Shown here piece after piece: positions 8,239 to 15,846 of a stretch of DNA of 42,065 nucleotides. The stretch lies in contig DAINMX010000027.1 of the NCBI GenBank assembly GCA_036736205.1, positions 1-42,065 on the forward strand, in the 5' to 3' direction. The stretch's first letter is position 1. Every line of letters starts with the position of its first letter. This DNA comes from XYA12-FULL-58-9 sp001798605 (GTDB lineage Bacteria > Myxococcota > XYA12-FULL-58-9). Made by a program: the position numbers and the translations under genes. The notes below the pieces were generated by a model that saw only the letters and a program-made list of their open reading frames with translations, ran no database searches and was not told the DNA's origin.

Positions 8239-8973
8239 TCAGAATGTCGCAGCTAACAGGAACTCGACGTTTCCCTTGGCGCCCCGGATGGGGGATTCAA
8301 TACTACCGATGATCCTGCCCCCCCACTGGCTAAACGCGTCGGTGATGTTGCCCAAAGCATCCTCGCGGGCGGCCGGATCACGCACAACTCCCCCTTTGCC
8401 AACAAGGGCGGGTCCAACCTCGAATTGAGGTTTGACCAGAGCAACCACGCGCGCACCCGTGGCCGCAAAACTAAGAGCTTTTGGCACGACCAGCTTCAAC
8501 GAGATGAATGACACATCCAGTACGACTATCCCGCATTCTTCTGGAATGGCCTCGGGCGCTATGGTCCTCATGTTGCAACGCTCAATCACGACGACGCGTG
8601 GATCCGATCGGACCTTCCAAGCCATCTGGCCATAACCCACGTCAACCCCGTAGACCCGTCGCGCTCCCCGTTGCAGCAAACAATCCGTGAACCCCCCAGT
8701 GGACGCCCCGACGTCGAGACAAACCTCACCCTCAGGGTCGATGGCGAACTCCTCGAGGGCAGCCTGCAGCTTCAGTCCACCTCGAGAGACATATGGCAAC
8801 GGTTGGCCACGCAGACGGAGCTGTGTTGTCTCATCCAGGAGCTGACCGGCCTTGTCGACTCTCTCACCTTCCCCAGCGAGAATCGCACCCGCAAGAATGA
8901 GCGCCTGGGCACGCGTCCGAGAGTCGGCGAGACCCTGCTCGACGACCAAGAGATCGGCACGACGACGGGCCAT
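8239..8973 (-). CDS. tlyA: TlyA family rRNA 2'-O-methyltransferase
   Basis: The product is 244 residues from the ATG at 8973 (MARRRADLLVVEQGL). An S4 RNA-binding domain occupies about residues 3-60, with the segment DSRTRAQALILAGAI. A FtsJ-like methyltransferase domain follows, with the SAM-binding motif CLDVGASTGGFTDCLLQRGA and the later IVVLDVSFISLKLV and ALVKPQFEVG blocks. TlyA methylates 2'-OH of cytidines in 16S and 23S rRNA; the family is often mislabelled hemolysin. The start lies one base after the xseB stop, a pairing common in bacteria where tlyA follows the exonuclease VII and isoprenoid genes. Longer in-frame extension upstream (to 9102) would run through xseB and is rejected. Confidence 0.92.
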   Translation of the reverse strand: MARRRADLLVVEQGLADSRTRAQALILAGAILAGEGERVDKAGQLLDETTQLRLRGQPLPYVSRGGLKLQAALEEFAIDPEGEVCLDVGASTGGFTDCLLQRGARRVYGVDVGYGQMAWKVRSDPRVVVIERCNMRTIAPEAIPEECGIVVLDVSFISLKLVVPKALSFAATGARVVALVKPQFEVGPALVGKGGVVRDPAAREDALGNITDAFSQWGGRIIGSIESPIRGAKGNVEFLLAATF

Positions 8974-8974
8974 T

Positions 8975-9220
8975 CTACGATTCGCCAGCGACCTCGGCCG
9001 CGAACGCCTCGACCTTGTTGTCATCACGCAAGATCTCGATCTTGCGCTCGGCGTCATCGAGCCGCTGGGTGCCGACCTTTGCGAGCCCCACCCCCTCCTC
9101 AAACAACGCCAGGGCCTCTTCTAGCTTGGCGTCGCCATTCTCCAACTGCTTGGCAATTGCTTCCAACCGGGCGAGGATCTCCTCGAAGGCGAGCTCTGAG
9201 GAAGTTGGTTTGTCGACCAT
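8975..9220 (-). CDS. xseB: Exonuclease VII small subunit
   Basis: The product is 81 residues from the ATG at 9220 (MVDKPTSSELAFEEIL). The family core is clear: FEEILARLEAIAKQLENGDAKLEEALALFEEGV, two helices with the GDAKLEEALALFEEG signature. XseB binds the large subunit XseA to form the ssDNA-degrading exonuclease VII. A GTG start at 9259 would add 13 residues without family support. It is not adjacent to xseA: a histidine kinase, a tiny lipoprotein and a membrane protein lie between (9306-11862), all on the same strand. It is followed by tlyA after a single base, so the two share an mRNA. Confidence 0.93.
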   Translation of the reverse strand: MVDKPTSSELAFEEILARLEAIAKQLENGDAKLEEALALFEEGVGLAKVGTQRLDDAERKIEILRDDNKVEAFAAEVAGES

Positions 9221-9305
9221 GAATTCTTGATACGCGGCTGCGCACAAACGGTCAAGCACCGCAACGGTGTTCGACGAGCCATCGCTCCTGTTGCTGCGTC
9301 GTTAT

Positions 9306-9776
9306 TCAATAGAAAGATTGGACCGCGTAGCGATTCCACAAATTCTTTCGGGTGATGGTGAAGGCGACATAGCCAACCGCCAATGCAATGCACGCCGCAA
9401 AGGGGTGGTATCCACCGTCCTGCAGCCTCGAAGGCTCTTGTTGTGCAGATTGAATAATCCGTGAGATCCACATGACGAGCAGGTACGTCCCCGTTACGCT
9501 CAAGCCATAGGCGGCGGCGACGGCCAGGCGAAGCCGCACGCGGAACCTGGGCAAGAGCGTCACAATCATGCCCTGGGCGGTGCCAAACAGAAAAACCAAC
9601 ACACCAATGGCTGCCACGACAAAGGTTGTGGTGTTCCAGATGGCTACCATCGACCCAAAACCGGCGAGACCCATCAACGAAGCGGAGAAGTCCCTTGGGG
9701 ATCGACCGGGGCCTATTTGATTGGCCTGCTTGAAAGCTTCCTTGGCCGCATAAAAACCACCTGAGCCAGCTCCCAT
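9306..9776 (-). CDS. Small membrane protein, unknown function
   Basis: The product is 156 residues from the ATG at 9776, preceded by a perfect AGGAGG at 5-base spacing. The N-terminus is Gly-rich and soluble (MGAGSGGFYAAKEAFKQANQ). Three hydrophobic segments follow: one around VAAIGVLVFLFGTAQGMIV, one around VAAAYGLSVTGTYLLVMW, and one around FAACIALAVGYVAF. I do not recognise the family. It lies 24 bases downstream of a tiny lipoprotein gene, so the two are likely co-expressed and may be partners. It sits inside the xseA-to-tlyA run. No catalytic motif is visible; a Cys/His metal site is absent. Confidence 0.62.
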   Translation of the reverse strand: MGAGSGGFYAAKEAFKQANQIGPGRSPRDFSASLMGLAGFGSMVAIWNTTTFVVAAIGVLVFLFGTAQGMIVTLLPRFRVRLRLAVAAAYGLSVTGTYLLVMWISRIIQSAQQEPSRLQDGGYHPFAACIALAVGYVAFTITRKNLWNRYAVQSFY

Positions 9777-9800
9777 GATGCCCTCCTGAAGTTCAGGTGC

Positions 9801-9905
9801 CTACTCGGATATTTGGATTTCCGCGTGAGTCTCAGTGGTCTCAGCACAACCGCTGAAAAACACAAATCCAACGGCAACCCATTTCAACCCGATTGTGCGA
9901 ATCAT
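9801..9905 (-). CDS. Very small lipoprotein (34 residues)
   Basis: The ATG at 9905 is preceded by GGGAGAGG. The product starts MIRTIGLKWVAVGFVFFSGCAETTE: a positively charged n-region, a hydrophobic core and a lipobox FSGC with Cys at residue 20, leaving a mature peptide of about 15 residues (CAETTETHAEIQISE). A longer frame from 10058 exists but lacks a signal peptide at its start. Small entericidin-like or anchor lipoproteins are often missed by annotation. The membrane-protein gene follows 24 bases later. The ribosome site and the well-formed signal make a real gene likely, although the length calls for caution. Confidence 0.6.
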   Translation of the reverse strand: MIRTIGLKWVAVGFVFFSGCAETTETHAEIQISE

Positions 9906-10041
9906 CCTCTCCCGACTTTCTCTTGCGCGGTCCGGCGACGAAGATCGCATGATGGGCATGCAGAGCACAAGGACAGTCTGTAGCCGCTGTAACCACCCGG
10001 GAGGCGCGAGCAACGGCTGAGTTCGGGTCAGCGTTGGGACC

Positions 10042-11862
10042 CTATTGTCGGCTCTCACGAACTGACAACCAACGGCTCAAACCCTCTGCGAGGCCCTCCA
10101 GCCCCAATGGCTTGGTGAGGTGGTCGTCCATCCCTGCCTCGAGACAGCGATGCAGATCCTCAGGAAGCGCATACGCGGTGATAGCAATAATCGGCGTCCG
10201 TTGCCTTGCCGACTCCCCCGCGCGCATCTGCGCACTTGCGGCGTATCCATCCAGGACCGGCATCTGGCAATCCATCAACACCAGGTCGTAGGTACGGGTC
10301 GCAAACTTGGCAACACCGGCCTCTCCATCGGTTGCCAGATCGACTGTGCAACCCAAGTGCTCGAGCATGGCGCACACGACCTCTCGACTGACGGCGTTAT
10401 CCTCCACGAGCAAGATCTGCGCATCAAATGTTGGAATGGGAGTTGTCCCCTCATCTGACACCCCATCTGATAAGTCATCTGACACCCCGTCTGACAAGTC
10501 ATCCGATAAACCTAGAGTCAACCGCACCCAGAACGTGGCTCCCTGACCAACTTGGGAACGTACACCGATTTCCCCTCCCATCGCTTCAACCAAACGTTTG
10601 GAGATGGCCAGTCCGAGACCGACGCCGTCGCGCTTCTGGGGTGTATCCCCCTGAGCAAAAGCCAGAAAGACTGTCGTTTGCAGTTCCTCGGAAAGGCCGA
10701 CACCGCTATCTGTCACTGATATGGCAAGAGTCGTTGTTGTGTCCGTCGCCCGTTCCAGCTCCACCGTTAGGATGACATGGCCCTCTGCCGTGAACTTCAC
10801 CGCGTTCCCCGTGAGGTTCATCAACACCTGACGAAGGCGCCCCTGGTCCCCGACGACCTGGCGTGGAGCCTGACAATCATAGACCAGCTTCAGGTCCAGG
10901 TTCTTCTCGGCCGCCAAGGTGCCATGAAGGCGAACGACGGTCTCCGCCAACGTGCGCAGGTCAAACGGCACCAAGTGCAGATTCAATTTCCCAGCCTCAA
11001 CTTGGGACAAATCGAGGATGTCGTCCATCAGGGCAATGAGACTCCGACCTGATTGCCCCGCAAGCGCTACGTGGTGTTGCTGAAGCTCGTCCAAGTCGGT
11101 CTTCGCCAAGAGGTCATTGAGACCAACGATGGAGGTCAACGGCGTACGCACCTCGTGGCTCAAGGTCGCCAAGAAATCGCTCTTGGCCTGGGATGCTCGT
11201 GCGGCCGTCTTTTCGGCCTTCCGCAGTTCGGCTTCAACACGACGGCGAACCTCGATTTCATCTCGCATTCGCGCGTGCGCCGTCTTGCGCGATTGCTCGA
11301 AGAAGAGCGCGATCACCGCGACAAACAGGGTTGCCACAACAATGCGAGTCTTGAGAGCCAGAGGATAGACCGCCACTGCCAGTGGGAAGTCTGGCACAAA
11401 CAGAATGACGCCTGCCGCGGCAAAAAAGATGCCTGTCAACACCGAGCCGCGAATGGGCCCGAGAGCGAACATGGCCACCAGCGGAAAAATTGGTATCCAA
11501 ACATAGCCGGTGCCTTGGTCGCCCCCGCTCCCCAGCAGGTAGAGCAACAACATGCTGACCGTGGTCAAACCGATCCATGCAGCAATGAACGGATTGCCAG
11601 TCCGATGGTGCACCCACACCGAGAGCCAGGAGATCCCCATGACCACCATGAGGACACCGGCCAAGAAATAATTGCCCTGCCAAAGACTGATGGCAGCAAA
11701 AACCACGCACACGAATAGACCCGACAGGGCGGAAATGTTAACCAAGGCGGTGTGGCGTCGGTGCTCAATATCGGAGAGATCCCTACACCCGCGATGAATG
11801 TAATCGCGCCAATATTCGAAAGACCACCATCCAAGTTTCCCGACCATGCCAGTCACCGGCAT
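10042..11862 (-). CDS. Membrane hybrid sensor histidine kinase with receiver domain
   Basis: The product is 606 residues from the ATG at 11862; ATG 11847 is an alternative, and the frame is open to 11961 inside xseA. The N-terminal ~200 residues hold about six transmembrane helices without an obvious periplasmic domain. A short coiled coil (EAELRKAEKTAARASQAK) leads to HisKA with the phospho-acceptor in SHEVRTPLTSIVG, then an HATPase domain with N, G1 and G2 boxes (GNAVKF, VTDSGVGLS, GVGLGLAISKRLVE). A C-terminal receiver (ILLVEDNAVSREV, phospho-Asp in LVLMDCQMPVLDG, Lys in LTKPL) completes it. No DNA-binding output is fused, so signal probably passes on by phosphorelay. No separate response regulator gene lies nearby. 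A 24-bp DNA repeat encodes the Asp/Ser-rich linker between kinase and receiver. Confidence 0.88.
   Translation of the reverse strand: MPVTGMVGKLGWWSFEYWRDYIHRGCRDLSDIEHRRHTALVNISALSGLFVCVVFAAISLWQGNYFLAGVLMVVMGISWLSVWVHHRTGNPFIAAWIGLTTVSMLLLYLLGSGGDQGTGYVWIPIFPLVAMFALGPIRGSVLTGIFFAAAGVILFVPDFPLAVAVYPLALKTRIVVATLFVAVIALFFEQSRKTAHARMRDEIEVRRRVEAELRKAEKTAARASQAKSDFLATLSHEVRTPLTSIVGLNDLLAKTDLDELQQHHVALAGQSGRSLIALMDDILDLSQVEAGKLNLHLVPFDLRTLAETVVRLHGTLAAEKNLDLKLVYDCQAPRQVVGDQGRLRQVLMNLTGNAVKFTAEGHVILTVELERATDTTTTLAISVTDSGVGLSEELQTTVFLAFAQGDTPQKRDGVGLGLAISKRLVEAMGGEIGVRSQVGQGATFWVRLTLGLSDDLSDGVSDDLSDGVSDEGTTPIPTFDAQILLVEDNAVSREVVCAMLEHLGCTVDLATDGEAGVAKFATRTYDLVLMDCQMPVLDGYAASAQMRAGESARQRTPIIAITAYALPEDLHRCLEAGMDDHLTKPLGLEGLAEGLSRWLSVRESRQ
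10451..10507 (-). repeat. 24-bp tandem repeat inside the kinase-receiver linker
   Basis: Two 24-base units (10451-10474 and 10475-10498) differ at only two positions, and a third partial unit follows. They encode the octapeptide SDGVSDDL repeated between the ATPase and receiver domains. Unit gain or loss would keep frame and change only linker length. Confidence 0.8.
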
Positions 11863-11908
11863 ATCCCTTCGAACCAAGGCCTCGCCTCGGCCGCTGTCAC
11901 AGGATCGC

Positions 11909-13273
11909 TCACTCCTCAGTCTCAATGCCATCGACCACCGCACCGAGACGCCCGCGGGCAAGGCGTATGTCGAGACGATCCCCCGCCCTCACGCCGGCAG
12001 TCTCGCAAAGAGCTTTGCCATCGGGCCCCAACACAATGCTGTAACCACGCTCGAGCACACCCAACGGCGACAACGCCTTCAGCCTTCCGGCAACTCCCGC
12101 GAGACAATGGCGGCGCCACTCTATCTGCTTCACTGCCAATAGCTCGACCCGCTCCCCAAGTGCCTGGATGCACCCGCGCAATTGTCCAAGGCGTACGCGC
12201 GGGTGCAAATGCGCGAGACGGGTGCCGATCTTTTCGAGCTTCAGACGTCGTGCCGCAGTGGTTGTCTGAGCCGAGCGTCGCAGCGCCTCGATCGCGAAGT
12301 CGAGGCGCTGGCTCTGTACGGCGATGAGTGCGCGTCCGTCTCCAAGTGCATTGCCCGCGGCGCGCAAACGGTGCCGATCTCGCTGGATATCTCGGCCGAC
12401 GCTACGTTCGATGCGCACAGCCAGACGACGCAGCCTGGCGACGAGCTCGGCTTGCTCGGGAAAAACCAGCTCGGCTGCAACCGACGGCGTCGGCGCGCGA
12501 ACATCGGCAACAAAATCGGCAATGGTGAAATCCGTCTCGTGCCCCACCGCGCTGACCACGGGTATTTGTGACGCCGCTATGGCCCGCGCAACTTTCTCGT
12601 CGTTGAAGGCCCAAAGGTCCTCGATGGAGCCACCACCGCGAGCGACGATCAAAACGTCCAGGCCCAACTCCTTGGACCAATGCGACGCCTTGCCAATGGC
12701 CCGCGCGATCATGGGTGCCGCCTCTGCCCCCTGGACCCTAACGGGCAACACCAGCATTCGAGCACCTGGGAATCGCCGGGTCGCTACCTGGACGATGTCG
12801 CGAATCACGGCGCCCGTCGGGCTGGTGATCACCCCCACCCGACGCGGCAAGGGCGGCAGGGGGCGTTTGCGCGATGTGGCAAACAGTCCTTCGGCGTCGA
12901 GCTTGCGTTTGAGTTCCTCGAACGCCGTCTGCAAGGCCCCCGTTCCACATACCTCAAGGGTATCGAGCACTATCTGGAAAGTGCCGCGCGGTTGAAACAC
13001 CGTCACGCGACCCGTGGCAAGCACCTTCAGACCGGCCACCAGATCGAAACCAAGCAGCTCGACCTCACGACTGAAGAGTACCGCGGCAACCTGTGCGCGG
13101 TCATCCTTGAGGCTGAAATAGGCGTGGCCACCGACGACCCGCACATTCGACACCTCACCGACGACCGCGACCCTGGCGAGCTGCCCTTCGAGAAGCTGAC
13201 GCGCCCGCTGGTTGAGCTGTGAGACACTCCATACGGGGAGTTCGACTCCGTTGTTGTCGGAAGACCCGATCAT
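11909..13273 (-). CDS. xseA: Exonuclease VII large subunit
   Basis: The product is 454 residues from the ATG at 13273. An N-terminal OB-fold of the XseA type (VWSVSQLNQRARQLLEGQLARVAVVGEVSN, then GHAYFSLKDDRAQV) is followed by the catalytic region: PPLPRRVGVITSPTGAVIRDI, LVLPVRVQGAEAAP, IVARGGGSIEDLWAFNDE and SAVGHETDFTIADFVADVRAPTP. These are the invariant family blocks. The coiled-coil C-terminus ends with the usual RGYSIVL strand. With XseB it degrades single-stranded DNA in both directions. It follows the double-FHA gene by 43 bases and precedes the hybrid kinase. The small subunit gene is about 2.7 kb further on rather than adjacent. Confidence 0.95.
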   Translation of the reverse strand: MIGSSDNNGVELPVWSVSQLNQRARQLLEGQLARVAVVGEVSNVRVVGGHAYFSLKDDRAQVAAVLFSREVELLGFDLVAGLKVLATGRVTVFQPRGTFQIVLDTLEVCGTGALQTAFEELKRKLDAEGLFATSRKRPLPPLPRRVGVITSPTGAVIRDIVQVATRRFPGARMLVLPVRVQGAEAAPMIARAIGKASHWSKELGLDVLIVARGGGSIEDLWAFNDEKVARAIAASQIPVVSAVGHETDFTIADFVADVRAPTPSVAAELVFPEQAELVARLRRLAVRIERSVGRDIQRDRHRLRAAGNALGDGRALIAVQSQRLDFAIEALRRSAQTTTAARRLKLEKIGTRLAHLHPRVRLGQLRGCIQALGERVELLAVKQIEWRRHCLAGVAGRLKALSPLGVLERGYSIVLGPDGKALCETAGVRAGDRLDIRLARGRLGAVVDGIETEE

Positions 13274-13316
13274 CGGGAGTCAACGAACCACAAACTGACC
13301 AACGACACAAACCTGT

Positions 13317-15209
13317 CTATTGAGATTCTTCGTATTGTTTGAGGAGCTTTTCCACCTGGGGGCCGTCTTCGGCATTGGGACAAACTTTGAGATACTGTTT
13401 GTAATACCGGTAGGCCTTGGGCCCACTGCTGGCGCGAGCATAGGTGATGCCCAATGCCCGATGGCAAGGACAGAATCGTTTGTCCGCCTTGACGCAGGCG
13501 TTGAACTTATCGAGAGCCTTCTGGAATTGTGAGACCTTCAATGCCGCCGTGCCTTCTTTGTAAAGCGTTTTCGCGTCGGGCCCAGAATCGACCGGCGGCG
13601 GTGAACTGGGACTCACCACGGTGGCAACAGGCGGTTTTGGTGGTTTTGGCACACGCACGGTTGGCTTGACCCGTTTTGGGTGACGACCTTCCTCGGCATC
13701 CTCCCTTATTTGTGCGACCTCCGGAGCAGACATGTCGAGGGACTCAATCTCGGTGGCCAAGGTCTCAGCCTTTGACCATTCGCCAGCCTCCAACGCTTCT
13801 TCGGCACCCTGAATTCTTGAGGTGATGAGGGTGCCCTTGACCTGCCCCATCAAAGAGCGAGCCTGCGGGTAGTAGACACTCGTCGGCGGCACAACCTGCA
13901 GGTGATTCCAGGCCTGTGGCATATTCGACTCATTGATGGAAGCAACTCCTTGGTCATAGCTCGCCTGCGCCGCGACCTCGATCTCCGATTTGCTCAACAC
14001 CTCGCGAGCAGCGGCATGCTCGGCCTCGTGGGCAAGAGCGGCCCGAGCCATGGTCGCAGCCTTGTCCCACTGTCGCTGCGACAAGGCGTTTGCAGCTTGT
14101 GATGCCAGTCGCTCGGCTTCGCTGGCACCGTCCTTGGGTACTTCGACGGTTGGTGGTGGTGTCAAAGTCGCATCGGCTTGCGTTGTTGGCCGCGACCCCG
14201 AATCCTCAAACAGCAGGTAGGCCACCATGACAAGGACAACGAGCGTCAATGTTGCGACCAACGCCATAAGCAGTGGATTCGCACGGCTGCGGTGGGCGAG
14301 CTCCGACCGATTGCCCTCGTTCGCGGTTGGCACTGACTGCAATCTGTCGTGTTGCAGGGACTTCTGCTCTTCGGCGGTGAGTGAATAACTCTCGCCTGGC
14401 GGAACAAACCGGAGCTTGACGTGACCAAGCTCGACCAAATCACCGTTGCGCAGGTCGGCTTGGGCGTACTCCTCGCCATTGACGAGTGTGCCATTGGCGC
14501 TCTTGAGGTCTACGATTTTGACGCTGCGCCCGTTGGTCACAACCTTGGCATGATGACGCGACACTGAACGATGATCGATGCCAATGTCGTTGTCCTCCGT
14601 GCGACCAATGACCATCTCGGTCTTGCCTATCTCAAATTCCTGCCCGGCGTACTCCGTGCTCACACAGACAAGCTTCGCCCGCTGACCCGCAATTGCGCTC
14701 TTCTCGCGACGGGAGGTTTCGACTTCCTCCAAGTGTGCCATCCGAATCAGAGCTGTCGGCTCCTCGCGGGGTTCGGGCTCTTCGGTTACCTGCTCGAGGG
14801 GTTCTGTCGACCGCCCGAGTCTGATCTCAGGCTGCGTTGCCTCGGTGTCGACCATCGGCGTCCGCTGGGTTGTCTCGTCGGTGCGGGTGTGCAAACCCTC
14901 TCCGCGCAACTCCAGTTGGAAATCGCCAATGCGGAGCAAATCACCATCATGAAGGGGTTGACGTCCCTTGATGCGATTGCCGTTGATCCAGACCCCATTG
15001 TAGGAGTCGAGGTCCTCTGCAATCACAGATGCGTTGTCACGAGACAATCTGGCGTGGCGACGCGAGACGTTGCGTTCGTTGAGACGAACGGTGTTGCCGT
15101 CGAGTCGGCCTATACTCACGTCACCAATGTCGACGGGAACCACGTTGCGCCGGCCCTCGTCGTCTTCGATGATCAATTTGAAATTGTTCGTTTCCGTCAC
15201 TTCCAACAC
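13317..15209 (-). CDS. Double-FHA, single-TM, TPR-like signalling protein
   Basis: The product is 630 residues from the GTG at 15209; the GTG at 15200 is an alternative better placed behind the GGGAG element. FHA domain 1 (about residues 22-105: VSIGRLDGNTVRLNERNVSRRHARL...NGVWINGNRI) and FHA domain 2 (about 178-265: VIGRTEDNDIGIDHRSVSRHHAKV...SANGTLVNGEE) both keep the GR, SRxHA and NG motifs that bind phosphothreonine. A transmembrane helix (LLMALVATLTLVVLVMVAYLLF) follows, then a Pro-rich and TPR-like C-terminus. It probably reads Ser/Thr kinase signals in the cytoplasm and holds a helical scaffold outside. The gene heads the xseA run, and a strong palindrome lies in its leader. Confidence 0.82.
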   Translation of the reverse strand: MLEVTETNNFKLIIEDDEGRRNVVPVDIGDVSIGRLDGNTVRLNERNVSRRHARLSRDNASVIAEDLDSYNGVWINGNRIKGRQPLHDGDLLRIGDFQLELRGEGLHTRTDETTQRTPMVDTEATQPEIRLGRSTEPLEQVTEEPEPREEPTALIRMAHLEEVETSRREKSAIAGQRAKLVCVSTEYAGQEFEIGKTEMVIGRTEDNDIGIDHRSVSRHHAKVVTNGRSVKIVDLKSANGTLVNGEEYAQADLRNGDLVELGHVKLRFVPPGESYSLTAEEQKSLQHDRLQSVPTANEGNRSELAHRSRANPLLMALVATLTLVVLVMVAYLLFEDSGSRPTTQADATLTPPPTVEVPKDGASEAERLASQAANALSQRQWDKAATMARAALAHEAEHAAAREVLSKSEIEVAAQASYDQGVASINESNMPQAWNHLQVVPPTSVYYPQARSLMGQVKGTLITSRIQGAEEALEAGEWSKAETLATEIESLDMSAPEVAQIREDAEEGRHPKRVKPTVRVPKPPKPPVATVVSPSSPPPVDSGPDAKTLYKEGTAALKVSQFQKALDKFNACVKADKRFCPCHRALGITYARASSGPKAYRYYKQYLKVCPNAEDGPQVEKLLKQYEESQ

Positions 15210-15210
15210 T

Positions 15211-15235
15211 CCCGAAAACGCATGCGTTTGTCGGG
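15211..15235 (-). promoter_or_regulatory. Near-perfect 25-bp palindrome in leader of double-FHA gene
   Basis: A perfect 14-bp palindrome, AAACGCATGCGTTT (15216-15229), is flanked by CCCGA (15211-15215) and TCGGG (15231-15235), with one extra base on the right. It ends within two bases of the GTG at 15209, and its GGG overlaps the only Shine-Dalgarno-like element (GGGAG). It could be a dimeric repressor operator or an mRNA hairpin masking the ribosome site. Confidence 0.55.
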
Positions 15236-15323
15236 CACCCTACTTGCCACGCTAGCACACGCTTTGCGGCCACCTCAACGCGCAAAAGAATATTTTGTGG
15301 TACATCGTATTGGTTGAGTCATG

Positions 15324-15329
15324 TACAAT
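15324..15329 (+). promoter_or_regulatory. Possible -10 box for the 15391 lipoprotein gene
   Basis: TACAAT matches the sigma-70 -10 consensus at 5 of 6 positions and lies about 60 bases upstream of the start. No convincing -35 box stands at 16-18 bases, so this is weak support. Confidence 0.3.
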
Positions 15330-15390
15330 TGCGGGTGTGGGGGTAGGTCGGATAGAAGACAGTTGCATAACCCGTTGAGAGGACCTGGGC

Positions 15391-15837
15391 ATGATGAAAG
15401 CTATTTGGACATTGGCTTTGGCACTATCGGTCATCGCTGGCTGCACCGCCCGCGCAGGTGAGTCGGTTGACGACGCAGAGGCAACAAAGGATCCCGGTTA
15501 CACAATCGCTACTGTTGTCGCCCCAGCCCCGGTGAAAAAAGGCACCGAAGCCAAACTCGAAATAACGATCACACCCAAGGCACCGTGGGTCCTCAAAACA
15601 TCGACTCCTCTGAAGATCAACTTGGCGGCAAGCGCTGGGGTCAAGCTGGACAAAACAACGCTCAAAGCCGACGACATTGCGAACCCAGATGGGACAGCTA
15701 AGGTGGTGGGAACTGCGTTGACAGCAGAGTCAACCGGGGAAAAATCCATCCATGGTGATTTGTCCTTCTTCCTTTGCACTGACCAAATATGTCAGCGTTT
15801 TCAAGACACCACGGAAACTGGCTTTGTTGTCGAGTAG
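15391..15837 (+). CDS. Lipoprotein with DsbD-alpha-like domain
   Basis: The product is 148 residues. The start is the ATG at 15391 (or 15394), with GAGAGGA at a suitable distance. The signal peptide ends in a lipobox (ALSVIAGCTAR, Cys at about residue 18). The mature part is a beta-sandwich-like domain with KKGTEAKLEITITPKAPW near the start and FFLCTDQICQRF near the end. The C-x4-C pair in that final strand and the overall pattern resemble the N-terminal periplasmic domain of DsbD-type thiol:disulfide proteins. A redox role is therefore possible, but the spacing differs from the classic DsbD site and the partner is unknown. It stands alone, convergent with the sigma-54 activator gene 9 bases away. 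Confidence 0.6.
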   Translation: MMKAIWTLALALSVIAGCTARAGESVDDAEATKDPGYTIATVVAPAPVKKGTEAKLEITITPKAPWVLKTSTPLKINLAASAGVKLDKTTLKADDIANPDGTAKVVGTALTAESTGEKSIHGDLSFFLCTDQICQRFQDTTETGFVVE

Positions 15838-15846
15838 CCTGCGAAG

